Positions 8,170 to 19,900 of a stretch of 64,000 nt of DNA are shown one piece after another. How positions within the stretch are numbered: position 1 is the stretch's first letter; every line of letters starts with the position of its first letter. The position numbers and the translations under genes were made by a program. The notes beneath the pieces are model-generated. The model saw nothing but the letters and a program-made list of their open reading frames with translations, was not told the origin of the DNA and did not search any database. The DNA lies in the NCBI GenBank assembly GCA_945874895.1, contig CAMCIC010000004.1, forward strand, positions 62,001-126,000. Direction: 5' to 3'. Source of the stretch: Akkermansia muciniphila. GTDB lineage: Bacteria > Verrucomicrobiota > Verrucomicrobiia > Verrucomicrobiales > Akkermansiaceae.

Positions 8170-8665
8170 CGCCAACAAAGTAGCAAAACACCCGATCCTA
8201 GCAATCGAAAAATGTTGGCACTGTGAGCAAAATGATCAAGCTAGGGAATCAGGTTCTGAATCTCAATATTCGAACATGTACACCATCATGAAGGCAAGAA
8301 ATACGACGAATTTCACGGATGGATGAGCCAGATGCCACGATCTCCATATCCAAGTTGAATCGAAATCATGCAATACTTCTGCATTTCCCCTCATTTCCGC
8401 CTCGATGTTTTCATCCGTAAATCCTCGTGAAATATCCGCTCTTGCTGAGCGTCATACGCGCTTGAGACGCAGAGAATCGTTCCCATTCCGCCGATCTCCA
8501 TGGACCTTTATCGGGGCAGGCGGATTTCTCCTGCATGACATCATTTTCCTCGCTGGATCGACGAGATTCCGTGAGTCGACCGATCCTGCGGACTCATGCC
8601 CCACATGGTATGCAGAAGCTGCGCATCTCTCATCAGTTTTATGACCCTTGTTTGCCGCAACTGGC
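8170..8665. other. Gene-poor stretch
   Basis: Apart from one possible 43-codon membrane peptide at 8263-8394, I see no convincing gene, RNA or repeat here. Several open frames on both strands have compositions unlike their neighbours and no features. One minus-strand frame runs into the TPR gene in another phase and is a shadow. Confidence 0.5.
8263..8394 (-). CDS. Possible 43-aa tail-anchored membrane peptide
   Basis: From the ATG at 8392-8394, preceded by GAGG, the frame reads MRGNAEVLHDFDSTWIWRSW and ends with the hydrophobic segment VKFVVFLAFMMVYMFEY and TGA at 8263-8265. The frame stays open and acidic for about 18 codons upstream but has no ATG there. A polar N-terminus and hydrophobic C-terminus fit a small tail-anchored protein, but with so little sequence this may be chance. 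Confidence 0.3.
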   Translation of the reverse strand: MRGNAEVLHDFDSTWIWRSWHLAHPSVKFVVFLAFMMVYMFEY

Positions 8666-9007
8666 TCAATGGTCACGCAAAACCTTGCCGCCCAATGATA
8701 GGATGCGCGCGTTTCCTTTGGCGGTTTCCGCTTCGGCGATTTGTCCGTCTCGCACATACATTTGGGAAAGTGCCGTCCATGCGAGTAAATCATTGGGCCT
8801 CAACGTGGTCGCCTGCAGTCCACAGCCGATGGCTTCCTTGATCTGCCCCAATTTCAAAAGACACATGCCCAAGGCGTGCCAAGCATCGAAATCATCAGGA
8901 TTCGCGCCTACACATTGACGATAGAGCGTCACCGCGGCTTCGAGATCACCCACCGCCAGATTGCCATTGGCTTCATCGAACCATTGATCGCGCTCCGAGG
9001 AGTCCAT
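8666..9007 (-). CDS. TPR-repeat protein
   Basis: The 113-aa protein contains about two and a half tetratricopeptide repeats: GDLEAAVTLYRQCVGANPDD, WHALGMCLLKLGQIKEAIGC and WTALSQMYVRDGQIAEAETA. These form a short helical protein-binding scaffold. There is no signal peptide. It starts 3 bases after the stop of the PpiD/SurA-like foldase gene and must be on the same transcript. A role as a partner of that foldase is inferred from position only. Confidence 0.8.
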   Translation of the reverse strand: MDSSERDQWFDEANGNLAVGDLEAAVTLYRQCVGANPDDFDAWHALGMCLLKLGQIKEAIGCGLQATTLRPNDLLAWTALSQMYVRDGQIAEAETAKGNARILSLGGKVLRDH

Positions 9008-9010
9008 CCT

Positions 9011-10642
9011 TTATTGGGAAACTTTGGATGAAGCACTGCGTTCTGACAACCATGATTGGAATGCCATCACACGCATTTGCTCCTGGTAACGCGAAAGTCC
9101 ACCCATGATCATGCTTTCGGTGTTGGGATCCTTTTCGATCTCGCGTTTGTCGACAACAGCGATCACGGCACCTTTGTCCGTGTTGATGATTTCTGTGAGG
9201 CTACCGGGATTGACGTATTGCGCCGCCGTGAAAATCGCCGAGGCTTCTGGTTTGCCTGCAGGGTTTTCACCATTGCGGATCGGTCCTACGCTGCTCGTTG
9301 TTTGACCCGCATCCTTCGCGGCGTCAGCAAATGACTTGCCACCCTTAACGGCTTCCTCGATTTTTTTCTTCAAGTCCTCGGCGGCGGCTTTTAGGGCTTC
9401 TTTGCCTTTCTCCTCGACCCATTGCTTGGTCACTTCTTCTTTGGCTTCTTCAAATGACTTCACACGCGATTCCTCTTCTGCATCGAGACGTGCGATGAAC
9501 CAATCCGCATCGCCAACGGGAAAACTGGAAGTAAATTTCGAGATGGGATCGGAGGTTGTCTTGAGGTCGAACAGCAACTGCGTCAACGTTTTGCTCGTTT
9601 TGCGTGGTGTCAACGGGAGCAGGGTATCCGGCACGGTGGATGCGGTGAACAAATCCGTCACGCGAATCTCCCAGCCCTCTTTTTTCACTGTATTTTCGAA
9701 ATCACCGCCCTTACTGGTTTCAATGGCGGCAAGAATATCATCCATCTTTGCGGCCACATCGAGCTCTGCCTTGCGTCGTTTTTCTAGAATGGCCTTGTCT
9801 TCCGCAGAAGGTTCTGGTGCTGGATCACCCTGCTTGGCGGGCTTGGGTGGTTCGGGGGCCTTTTCTGCACCTTGGGGATACTGGGGCTTACCAATCACAT
9901 AGGAAAACTTGCGACGTGTTTCGGTTTTGAAGCTGTCTTTGCGGATCTCCCAATATTCCTTGAGTTGCTCGTCCGTAGGCTTTTGTTTGGCTGTGAAATC
10001 CACAAGTGGGAGGCTCACATAGGTAGCTGCAATCTTTTGTGACATTGCCTGGTAGCTTTGTTTGACGGCATCAGGGCTCACTTCGATCGCACCGCCTAAC
10101 AGCGTCTGCAATTTCTCATAGGTCAGGAAATCCTTGATCAAGAGGAAAAGGTCAGCCTCCGTGAGCCCGCTTTTCCCCAGACCATTCATGATGAAGTTCT
10201 GGTAACTCTCCTGATTGAACTTCTTTACACTGCGACTGGTGGGATCGGAGTCAGTAAAGACCGATCGTTCGCGAACGTAAGCTTGAATCTCTGCATCGCC
10301 CGGCTGAATTCCGAACTCTCGACCTGCCTCTTGCAAAAACAGTCGATTGACGAAAAAGCTTTTCTCCATCGCGTCCTCCGTAGTCGACTTCGTGTCCGTA
10401 AGAGCATTGACGAAGCGATACAGATCGAGCGATTGATACGAGGAGAGTTGTTCTGCCAATTTCCGCGAGCTGGGACCGATGCGACGGAACTCGTTGATGT
10501 CATAGCTCACATCGTTCACCGAAATGCTATTAGCGCCCGATTGGCGGAAGAAGCGCTCAGAATCCATGAGCAGGAATCCGATGAACACAGCGACGAGAGC
10601 AGCGATAATGACGCCTGGGTATTTGCGAAGGTTTTCAATCAT
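9011..10642 (-). CDS. PpiD/SurA-like periplasmic folding factor
   Basis: The 543-aa protein has an N-terminal membrane anchor (IENLRKYPGVIIAALVAVFIGFLL) followed by a SurA-N/PpiD-like helical chaperone region (about 30-230). Beyond it lie a parvulin-like region and a Lys/Glu-rich stretch (EEAKEEVTKQWVEEKGKEAL). PpiD-type proteins are inner-membrane-anchored and help proteins leaving the Sec translocon to fold. The classical parvulin motif is not clear, so it may be a chaperone without isomerase activity. The frame is open 25 codons upstream, but MIENLRKYPG at 10642 fits the family. It is divergent from the ECF sigma gene at 10822. Confidence 0.75.
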   Translation of the reverse strand: MIENLRKYPGVIIAALVAVFIGFLLMDSERFFRQSGANSISVNDVSYDINEFRRIGPSSRKLAEQLSSYQSLDLYRFVNALTDTKSTTEDAMEKSFFVNRLFLQEAGREFGIQPGDAEIQAYVRERSVFTDSDPTSRSVKKFNQESYQNFIMNGLGKSGLTEADLFLLIKDFLTYEKLQTLLGGAIEVSPDAVKQSYQAMSQKIAATYVSLPLVDFTAKQKPTDEQLKEYWEIRKDSFKTETRRKFSYVIGKPQYPQGAEKAPEPPKPAKQGDPAPEPSAEDKAILEKRRKAELDVAAKMDDILAAIETSKGGDFENTVKKEGWEIRVTDLFTASTVPDTLLPLTPRKTSKTLTQLLFDLKTTSDPISKFTSSFPVGDADWFIARLDAEEESRVKSFEEAKEEVTKQWVEEKGKEALKAAAEDLKKKIEEAVKGGKSFADAAKDAGQTTSSVGPIRNGENPAGKPEASAIFTAAQYVNPGSLTEIINTDKGAVIAVVDKREIEKDPNTESMIMGGLSRYQEQMRVMAFQSWLSERSASSKVSQ

Positions 10643-10821
10643 GATGTGGTCAAAAAAAAGATTACCGCACAAGGCGGGGAGGGAAGTAAATCGGTTATTC
10701 CAGAGCATCGCAACCATAATTGCATGCCAGTCGTCGGTTTTTTCTTGAAAAAATTTCTAAGGTTTTTCTCGGCGCGGTGTCTTTATCTCTGTAACACCAT
10801 GGATTACTCCATTCGGCTCAG

Positions 10822-11397
10822 ATGAATCATCGATCTCCAAACGTTGTGCCACATGCTGCGACCCAAAAGTCTGCAGACGATGTGGGCGTTTCGGGTGAGC
10901 CCCTCAGCCTGCGATCCCTCTTCGACGCCGAGGAATCAGCCCTGCTCCGTTTTGCCTATGGAGTGGTGGGACATCTCGAAACCGCGCAAGACCTCGTGCA
11001 GGAGGCATTTTTGCGCCTGCACGAACACTGGCATGAGGTGGAGCATCCCAAGCCTTGGCTGTATCGATCGGTGCGAAACATGGCGATCAACTACCTCAGG
11101 GATCATCGCAAGGAGAGGCAAATCAGTGAAGGAGCCGACTGGGAGAGTGAGTCGCCCACGGCAGCACAGGTATTGGGACGCCACGAAGCAGTCGGCGTGC
11201 TCCGCATGCTAATGGCAGAAATGCCGACACAGGATCAGCAGCTGATTTCATGGAAATATCTGAACGGTCTTTCCTATGAGGAAATCAGCCGGCAATCGGG
11301 TCTATCGATCAGCAATGTGGGCTACAAACTGCATCATTTGCTCAAGTCACTGGCAGATGGCATGCGGCGCATGGGCGTGGAAAGCGGGGAAGGATAA
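10822..11397 (+). CDS. ECF-type RNA polymerase sigma factor
   Basis: The 191-aa protein has region 2 at about residues 39-100 (RFAYGVVGHLETAQDLVQEAFLRL, then KPWLYRSVRNMAINYLRDHRK) and region 4 at about 130-180 (NGLSYEEISRQSGLSISNVGYKLHHLLKSL, a helix-turn-helix). Regions 1 and 3 are absent, as in group 4 sigma factors. About 35 extra residues precede region 2. It redirects RNA polymerase to a small regulon, typically including its own operon. The next gene, 12 bases downstream, encodes a protein with an anti-sigma-like N-terminus and one TM, so the pair should form a membrane-linked sigma/anti-sigma switch. Confidence 0.9.
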   Translation: MNHRSPNVVPHAATQKSADDVGVSGEPLSLRSLFDAEESALLRFAYGVVGHLETAQDLVQEAFLRLHEHWHEVEHPKPWLYRSVRNMAINYLRDHRKERQISEGADWESESPTAAQVLGRHEAVGVLRMLMAEMPTQDQQLISWKYLNGLSYEEISRQSGLSISNVGYKLHHLLKSLADGMRRMGVESGEG

Positions 11398-11409
11398 AAT
11401 ATCACATCA

Positions 11410-13905
11410 ATGAATGAAGAATATTCACATTTGACAGCCACGGGTGACGAAGCCACGGAGGCAAGAATCATCGCTTGGGTGCTTGGAGAAACATCGGCCT
11501 TTGAGTCCGCCGAGTTGGAAAAACTTTGCTCAGATCAACCCGAGTGGAGGGTGTTTCAACGTCGTATGCACGTCTTGCACGATTGTCTCAGAGAGGCACA
11601 TACCGCGCAACCATCATCCGAGTGGACGTTGCCGGATGAGAAACGTCAGAAACTGAATGAAGTCATGGGGGGAGCGGAGAAGGCGAAGCCATCCATCAAG
11701 CACCCGCGTCGCCAGATATGGCGTAGGATTGTCGGCATGGCCGCTTGTCTGGGACTGCTGGTGGCGGTGATGAGTCTCATGACTGGCAAGTTCGAGACCC
11801 TGATCGATACAGCCATGAAAACAACGCAGGAGGCGGAAATCGCCGAATTTGCCTATGTTGAAGCAGACCCGCCGCCGATGACACGCATGGTCAGGAATCC
11901 CGTAAGAGCGGCAGATCGTGCAGAGGCTCCCGCTCATGACCTTCTGATGAAAGGCAAGAAGGAAGAAACTTTGACTGGCCAGATCGCCACGGTATCCAGT
12001 CTAAAACTTCCTACAGATGAGAATGCATATTACCCGCTCACGTCGTCAGATTTTGTAATGAATGAAGCGATCGCGGATGCTCAGCCCAGAAGCGGAAAAT
12101 GGGTAACGTCTGATACCTCTTCACGCGCTCAAACAATCGGATCATTGACCAATCCATCTTTGCAGCAGGCTGGAAAAGGTGAGGGTAGTAGTGCTGGCGG
12201 AGGCGGGTCACGCTTGCGTGAGGCCGAAGGATGGGCCATCACTGGGCAATCCGATGGATCGCAAACAGCCTATCAGTCTTCAATACGAGAAGCTTCCTCC
12301 CAAGTTCATGCGGGCCGAAAATCGGACATTGTCGACAACGATTTACAAGAAAATCGTCTCCGTGCCTATGATGGTGCCCGCGCAGAATGGGACACAGATA
12401 TCGACAAGTCGTTGGAACGGCAAGTCGCTGAGAAAAAAACAAAAGAGTCGACTCCCTCGTCTGTCGTCCCATCCGCGATGGCGGCGGACGGCGTTTTCGC
12501 CGGCAAATACATCGATGCTATTTCAGGCAAGATCTTGGATGAACTTCAAAAATCAGCCACTACCGCAGCCCCCACTCGATCGCCCCATCCGGAATTATGG
12601 GCTTCTCAGGAACCCTATTCCACCTTTTCACTGCGAGTCAGCGACAACTCATTCCGCATGGCTCAAGCTGCGATGGCTCAGAACGAGAAACCTGCTGCTG
12701 ACTCAATACGAGTTGAAGAGTTTTACAATGCTTTTGATTACGCCGATCCCATGCCCGCCGCCCAAGAACCTGTTGCGATATGCATGGAGCAATCATCTCA
12801 TCCCGTTCTGCCACAGCGTCAACTGCTCCGCATCGCCCTGCGCACTGCCTCAGCAGGACGCGATGCCTCTCAACCGCTCCATTTGACCTTGTTGGTGGAT
12901 CAGTCCGGATCCATGGCTCGTAGCGATCGCCACAAGACCCTGATGGAAGCAATCAAAGAACTAGGATCTCTGCTCCAAGCCCAGGATCAGATTTCGCTCA
13001 TTGGATTCTCTCGCACACCCCGATTGCTTGCAGAAAAAATCCCAGGAAACGAGATGCCACGCATTTTGGAACAACTCGCTCGAACCCCCAGTGACGGTGG
13101 CACCAATTTGGAAGAAGCACTGAAACTCGCTGAACTGGTTGCCAGTCGAAATCAAAACCCGACTTCAATCAACCGCATTATGCTTATGACTGATGGAGCT
13201 GCAAACCTCGGCAACGCAGACCCTCAGCGATTGTCCACTTGGGTAAAAGAACTGCGCCAGAAAAAGATCGCATTCGATGTCGCGGGAGTTGGCACCGATG
13301 GATTGAATGACCCGCTTTTGTTAGAAATCGCACGACACGGCAATGGTCGTTATTTTATCATGAGCGACGACACGCAAACACAGCAGTCATTTGCCACCCA
13401 ACTCGCCGGTGCTTTTCGCCCAGCAGCGGAAAATGTCAAAGTGCAAGTTGTGTTCAACCCTCGCAGGGTCGGTCGATACCAACTCATCGGTTTCGAAAAA
13501 GACCGTCTGCAACAGGAAGACTTTCGCAATGACAGCGTCGATGCTGCGGAAATGGCCGCGGCAGAAGCAGGTCAGGCACTGTATCAGTTGGAGATCCTGC
13601 CCGACGGCGTTGGGGAGATCGGTGAGGTCTTTGTTCGGTTCCGTGATGCTGCTTCAAAGCAGATGATGGAACGCAAATGGACCATCCGGCATGATGCTTC
13701 AGCACCAACCTTCGAACGAGCCTCTCCCACTCTCCAACTCGCTGGTCTCGCGATGCTCACCGCACAAAAACTGCAAGGTGGAGAAGGGGCCTCCATGGTG
13801 CGCTTTTCGGAAATGGCTGAGACCTGCCGACACGTCCAACAATCCTTCCCCCATAGCCAAAGAGTAGGCGAACTCATCGAAATGATCCAACAACTTCAAG
13901 ACTAA
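11410..13905 (+). CDS. VWA (YfbK-like) membrane protein with anti-sigma-like N-terminus
   Basis: The 831-aa protein has three parts. Residues 1-85 resemble the N-terminus of anti-sigma proteins (ARIIAWVLGETSAFESAELEKL). A membrane helix follows at about 105-122. The rest should be periplasmic: a Gly/Ser-rich linker, a YfbK-type N-terminal VWA domain (YSTFSLRVSDNSFRMAQAA, about 400-450), a von Willebrand factor A domain (about 490-670) with an intact MIDAS (DQSGSMARSD, TDGAANLG), and a DUF3520-like tail. VWA domains bind partners through a metal ion. The architecture suggests a receptor that releases the upstream sigma factor; this is inference. It is 12 bases after the sigma gene and 3 bases before the 2263-aa gene. 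Confidence 0.85.
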   Translation: MNEEYSHLTATGDEATEARIIAWVLGETSAFESAELEKLCSDQPEWRVFQRRMHVLHDCLREAHTAQPSSEWTLPDEKRQKLNEVMGGAEKAKPSIKHPRRQIWRRIVGMAACLGLLVAVMSLMTGKFETLIDTAMKTTQEAEIAEFAYVEADPPPMTRMVRNPVRAADRAEAPAHDLLMKGKKEETLTGQIATVSSLKLPTDENAYYPLTSSDFVMNEAIADAQPRSGKWVTSDTSSRAQTIGSLTNPSLQQAGKGEGSSAGGGGSRLREAEGWAITGQSDGSQTAYQSSIREASSQVHAGRKSDIVDNDLQENRLRAYDGARAEWDTDIDKSLERQVAEKKTKESTPSSVVPSAMAADGVFAGKYIDAISGKILDELQKSATTAAPTRSPHPELWASQEPYSTFSLRVSDNSFRMAQAAMAQNEKPAADSIRVEEFYNAFDYADPMPAAQEPVAICMEQSSHPVLPQRQLLRIALRTASAGRDASQPLHLTLLVDQSGSMARSDRHKTLMEAIKELGSLLQAQDQISLIGFSRTPRLLAEKIPGNEMPRILEQLARTPSDGGTNLEEALKLAELVASRNQNPTSINRIMLMTDGAANLGNADPQRLSTWVKELRQKKIAFDVAGVGTDGLNDPLLLEIARHGNGRYFIMSDDTQTQQSFATQLAGAFRPAAENVKVQVVFNPRRVGRYQLIGFEKDRLQQEDFRNDSVDAAEMAAAEAGQALYQLEILPDGVGEIGEVFVRFRDAASKQMMERKWTIRHDASAPTFERASPTLQLAGLAMLTAQKLQGGEGASMVRFSEMAETCRHVQQSFPHSQRVGELIEMIQQLQD

Positions 13906-13908
13906 ACT

Positions 13909-16900
13909 ATGATGAATCCATTCCTTCGATCCTTCCTCTCTTGCTTCCTTATAGGCTTGATGACATGGAGCCAAGCCCAACAAAGAGAGGAAGATGGTGT
14001 GATGTTCATCCCTACCACCAAGTCCATCAAAACTGTCGCCACCTTCTTCTCCGCCCATGCTGACACCATCATAAGTCGCCATTCCGAACGATTGGATACC
14101 GTTTCCACGGTTCGCTATGACCTTCACCAGGGACAAGGGGATCGACTCAGCTTGTCGATCACGGGACAAGGCGAGGTGACCGAAGTGACGGGAGACGGAT
14201 TGCTGGATTGGTCACTGCGGCGCGATGCTCAGGGGCAACGATTTTTAGACGTGAAGGTTCATACCGCAGATCCACTGCGCAAACAGTGGGTCATGCAAGT
14301 GAAGAGCCGATTGCTCCTGCGTGCCGAATCCAAATCCTGCGAGGTAGCACTCCTGGGGCAGGGTAATGCTGTGGGTTTTACGTCCCAAGTGACTTTTTCT
14401 TCTGATAATAACCTTGTGCCACGGGTGATCGAAGTAGAAAACCTTGCAGCTGTGGAAAAAGCCTTGCCGCTGAGGTTTGTGGGATCAGGCATGCCGAAAA
14501 TGCGCGTGGATGTATCGCCCTCCGATAACGATGTCACATTCCGTGACACTCGACTCACAGGAACGGTAGCAGCAGACCAACACTCGGTGTCCTTTTTGTT
14601 CCAAGCCAAGGCTCAAGTGAAGCGGGCTGGCGTGGCGATGGAGCTTTTTCGCGGCGCGGTCGCCATGCATGAGGCGACTTCCGGTGATGGCTGGCATGTG
14701 CGCCTGCGACAAGATCGGAGTGATTGCACCTTCGATTGGATTGCGGATCGCGAGGGAGAGATGAAGGTGGAGATTCGTTTCGAGGTTCCGGTCCAACGGA
14801 TCAACGAAATGTGGACCGTCGATTTTGTCGTTCCTGCAGGTGTAGTTGCCCCATTGTGGCTGGAGGGTCTTTCGACACGGGTGCAGTTCGACTCGCAAAA
14901 ACCCGTCGTGCCATCCCCGCAGGAAGGAAAGTGGCGGGGCTTTTTGCCCGCTGATGGCAAGGCCTGCTTTGCTTGGAAGGAAGGTCAGGACATGGCAGAA
15001 GGAGCCCTGTTTTTTTCTAGCGCGGAGATTTCAGACATTCGTGTTGGCAGCGGACTCCTGCGCCAGACGAGTCGATTGGATCTCCGTGTGCTGCAGGGCA
15101 AGCTTCCCTCGATCTCCCTCCAGTTGCACGGCGAAGGCGAGGTCTTGAGTGTGCAAGGTGATCAAGTTGTGGGATGGACGATCCATGAGAATCAAGCAGG
15201 GCGCATTCTCGCTGTTCAATTCAGTGGACCGATGACTGGCGCAGGTCGTTTATCTTTCGAATTTCAATCTCCTTTGGGGAATTTTCCCACCAAGTCCGAG
15301 GGCCTGAGATTGACTCCGATCGGATCACTCAGACACAGCGGATGGTTGCGCATTGCCAACGAGGGAGCTGTGAAAATCGAGGTGTCTGCCGCCAAGGACT
15401 TGATCCAGTTGTCGCCGGAGCAATTTCCGTTAGAAAATCAAAATCTTCGCCAGTCATTTGTCTACCGTTTTCCGAGTGCAGGATATGCTTATCAGATCAG
15501 TGCTGATCATGTATTGCCAGAAACCACAGTTCAGGAACTGACCCTATACGAACTCGCCGAAACGGATCGCCGCATTCATTGCGATTTGGAAATCGACATC
15601 CGTGAAGCGCCACTGCGTGAGTGGGAGTTTCTTGTCCCAGAAGATTACACCGTTGTGTCTTGCAGCGGCGCATCCGTCTCTGATTTTACCCTTGCCTCGA
15701 CGAAGAGCGGGGAATATCGAACACTGAAAATTCTATTTCGTGATGCAGTGAGAGACCGCCAGTTGATCCAATTGCGTTTGGAAAAAAATGAAGCGGCAAA
15801 GGCCGGTGGGTGGAAGCTTCCACGCCTCCACTTTCCTCATGCAAAGACTCATCGTGGATTCTTGGGCATCGCCTCCGTACCGGGATTTCGAATCAGCGCT
15901 GACGAGAGAAAAAATCTCAACGAGGTTCCGCTATCGTATTTCCCGAAACAATGGCAAGGACTGCAGCAAGCTTATCGCATGAAAGAATCTTCTTGGTCGG
16001 CGGAAATGAAAATCGAGACCCTCGGTCAAAGCATTCAGGCAGACGTTTTCCACTTATATTCCGTTAAAGAAGGCGCAGTGTATGGTTCGGTATTGTTTAA
16101 CTTTTTCGTTGTCGGCACTCCATCCAGTGAATGGCGTGTAAAGGTTCCAGAGAGCATCGGAAATATCGAGATCACGGGGCAGAACATCGGTCACGAATGG
16201 CGGCGGGAAGGCGATGAATTGGTAGTGCCTTTGTCCCGACCATTGCTCGGAGCGGCCACCATGCTGCTTTGTTTCGAACAGCCGATCAAGGCGGCAGGTG
16301 GTGAGATTTCTCCAGGGGAAATTCGTCCTGTGGGTGTGCAGAGTGAAAGCGGTTACATTCAAGTCGTGAGCCCTTTGCAGGTCGATTTTCAAGTCACCGA
16401 GAACAAGGGGAACATCTTGCCTTTGCTGGTCAACGAACTACCTGCCGATTATCGAGTATTGAGCACTGCTCCTACACTTTCCGCCTGGCAGTATACCGCC
16501 CGAGAATTTTCGATCCGGATGAAGTTCCAGTGGTTTCCATCCGGCGAAACCGTTGAGCAGGTAGTGGACTTTGTTCAACTCGGAAGCCAAGTTTCGCGTG
16601 ACGGACAAGTGGTGACCGAGGCGAAATTTTTTGTGAAATCGAAGCGTCGCGAGGCATTGCGCATGGTGTTGCATGAGGGAGCCATCTTGCTCGAAACCAA
16701 AGTCAACGGTGCGACTGCGAATCCACGCGTAGACAACAGCGAGATTGTCATTCCGCTACCGCAAAAAAACGATCTGAATCAAGCCGTAGAAGTACTTTTG
16801 CGGTATGGTTCTTCTTCATCGGGCGACTCTGCCATCACCTTGCAGGCACCGGTGCTGCAAGCGCCAACCGTCATTGGTGAGTGGAAGGTTACGGGCGATG

Positions 16901-19900
16901 AGGGAAGAATCCTTACCCCTGTGGGAGGCACGGCGGAAATCGTGCGCAAGCCGTTTTTGCCAGATGGTTTCGAATGGCTATCGAAGCATTCCAGCAGTGC
17001 GTGGATGCTAGTTGCTTTGCTTGCGCTCGCTTGGTTGCTATCCCGTCGCCCCAAGTATGCTTCGACACTATGGGTTCTTGGTGCAATCATGACAGGGTGG
17101 CTTTCATTTGATAGTTTTTCTCACAACATTTCTACGCCATCTGTTCTCGAATACGCCGCGCCTGTGGTCAACGCTGGGGCGCAGATGAACGTAATATTGG
17201 AGAACCATGGTGTATGGAGATCCGCGCTTACTCCAGGCTTCTGGTGCTTGTTGGCGCTGAGCATTCCTCTGCTCTACCGCGGTTGGCAGAAGTGCGACCG
17301 ACGGTTTCTGGGCGCGGCGCTGATGTCGATCGCGCTCGCACTGTTATTCCTGCGCAATGGGATCACAATCTTTTTCTCTGTTTTTTGTCTTTCATGCTTG
17401 ATCATGTGCATGATGCGAATTCGTGATGGGAGAATGCTTCGTCCTCGATCTTCAGCGATCGCACTCGTGCTGATTTCCCTGATTTTTTCAATGACCGGTT
17501 TCTCTGCGATGGCGCAGGATGGGCGGAGTGAAAAATTCCCCGAACAGTTGCTGTTTTCCTGTAAAATCCGTGAGCGAAGATTGACGGGAACGGTTCAAAT
17601 TGCGGTGCGCGCCGAACCCGGAGACCGTTTTGCACTTCTCCACGCTCCAGCAGTGCTAGGGGAATTTTTATCAGATGGTCTGAGAGTGGTGAGGGAAACA
17701 CGCGACGGTCAGTCCGAGTATGTGATGATCGCCGATCGGGCAGGCTCCTTATCCGCAAATGCACAATTTGAAATGTCTCTGCCAGAGGATCAGAAACCAT
17801 GGACCTTGCCCACGACCTCCGCAGCCGTTCGCAAACTATCTTTGCGCTCGAATCAAGCAGGATGGGACTGGTCGTCCGCCGCAGCTGTGCGACGCGATCC
17901 TTTGCCTGACCTAACGGAAAACGAAAGTGGTGCCTTGCTGCTGTTGCAACCCACGGCCGCGATTGAAATCGTGCCGCAACCGCGAGAACGAGATCTCAGC
18001 AAAGAAAAATCCGTCTATTTTGTTGAGTCATCACAATTATTCATTCCTTTTCCTGGAGTGGTGAACGGACTTCATTCGGTCAGTGTGCGTCCATCACAGG
18101 GACAGGTTGCAGACCTCGTCTTACGCGTGCCTAGTGGATTCACGGTCAGCGATGTCACCGACGGCCCCGTAAGAGTCTGGCGCTTCGAACCCGATCGCTC
18201 TGAATTGCGCGTCTCCTTCGAACCCGCGTTGCATAAGGCATTTTCATTTACCGTCCATACACAGCAAAGCACTCCCGCGTTGCCCTTGGATCTGAAGTTG
18301 GAACCCTTGCGAGTCATGGGCGCAGCCAGCGAAGTCGGCATTTTGGCATTGGCTTTCGGAAATGATGCTCAGCCGGATAAGGCATCGGTGCAAGGTCTCG
18401 TGGCGGTGAACCCTGAAGATTTCCCGCCCAAAATGTTGCCCTGCGACTCCCAAGGACGCCCCTTGGTAACACTGCATCAGGTCTATCGATTTGGCGCGGC
18501 ACAAGCCCTGCTCAACCTGCGCGTGGCGGCCGTGGCGCCAGAAATGCGAGCCGAGAGCTGGCATGTGCTTTCTCTGGGTGACGATCGCTTGGTGTTATCC
18601 ACCGAAATCACAGTATCCATCACTCGCGCAGGCATCTTCCGTTTGCTCCTAGAGGTTCCACGCGGTCTGGAGTTGGAGAGCGCTTCGGGGTCATCTCTGA
18701 GCCATTGGACTGAAGCAGAGTCCGAGGGCGGACGATTGATGACCTTGCACTTGCAGGGGCGCACGATGGGACAACAACAATTCCAACTCACATTTACCGG
18801 ACAATCTCCCGGCAATCAGGCGTCCTGGCAGATTCCGCGTTTGGCAGTTCGCGAAGCGACCCGAGAGTCGGGGTTGATGGTCGTCGTGCCGGAGCAGGGG
18901 ATGCGACTGGGAGTGGTTGAACGCGATCGAGTTTCCCCCGTAGATCCGCGGGATTTGAGCGATGCCCCCCAGGCACAATCTCGCGCCGCCATGCGAACGG
19001 GAGCCATTGCTTTTCGTTTGCTGCAGAAAGATTGGAAAGTCGCTCTGTCTGTGAATGAATTGGATCCGTGGGTCACCGCGCAGGTTTATCACGAAACAAC
19101 ACTGCGCGAAGGCCAACTCAACAGCAAGGTAAGCCTCAGCTATCAGATCGAAAATGCGACGATGAAACAAATTCGCATCCGATTGCCTGGGCTCAACGAT
19201 GTTGCCGCAGGCACGTTGCGCGCATCCGGCGACCATGTCGCAGATTTGCGCAAAGCCAGCGGTGAAACGGATGTGTGGGAAATCCGTTTCCAGCGTGGTG
19301 TGTCGGGCAGCACCGTGGTCGATCTGGAGTTTCAACAACAACTGAACGATCAACAATTTGTATCGTTGGAACCCGTTCGCGTATTGGATGCAAGACAGGT
19401 AGCGTATTTTTCCGCAGTTCGTTCGGGCGGTCGAATGGAATTGAGCGTGGATGGCCCCTTGCCTGAGGGATGGATCGCGCACGATTGGGCGGCGATTCAA
19501 TCATCCATCCCGAAACTCCGCACCATCGTCTCTCCTGCACTTTCCTTCAAGGTGACCAACCCCGAGCAGGCCTTGAAGCTGTCATTTCAACGCCACCAAT
19601 TGGCGGATGTGCAGAAAATGCGAGTCGAACAAGGACAACTGACCACCTTGATTTCATCGCGTGGCGCTGCTCTGACCGCGGTGCGCTTGCAAGTACAGGT
19701 TGCGGAAAAGGGCACTTTGCGTTTGCGCTTACCGAACGGTGCGGATCTGTACAACGTTCTGGTGAATGACGAAGGAGTGTCACTTGTCAGACAAGGTGAC
19801 GAATGGCTCTTCCACGTTTTCCCTGCCGCGGATGCGCGGGAACCGTCTTGCGTGCGCTTTGTCTACGCCTCCACGACTGGTGATAGCATGAAGCTCGAAG

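Noticed and set aside
8452-8793. 113-codon minus-strand frame next to the TPR gene
   Set aside because: It overlaps the end of the TPR gene in another phase, with no domain and a skewed composition.
18691-19500. 269-codon minus-strand frame within the 2263-aa gene
   Set aside because: It is contained in the real gene, with no signal peptide or family marks.
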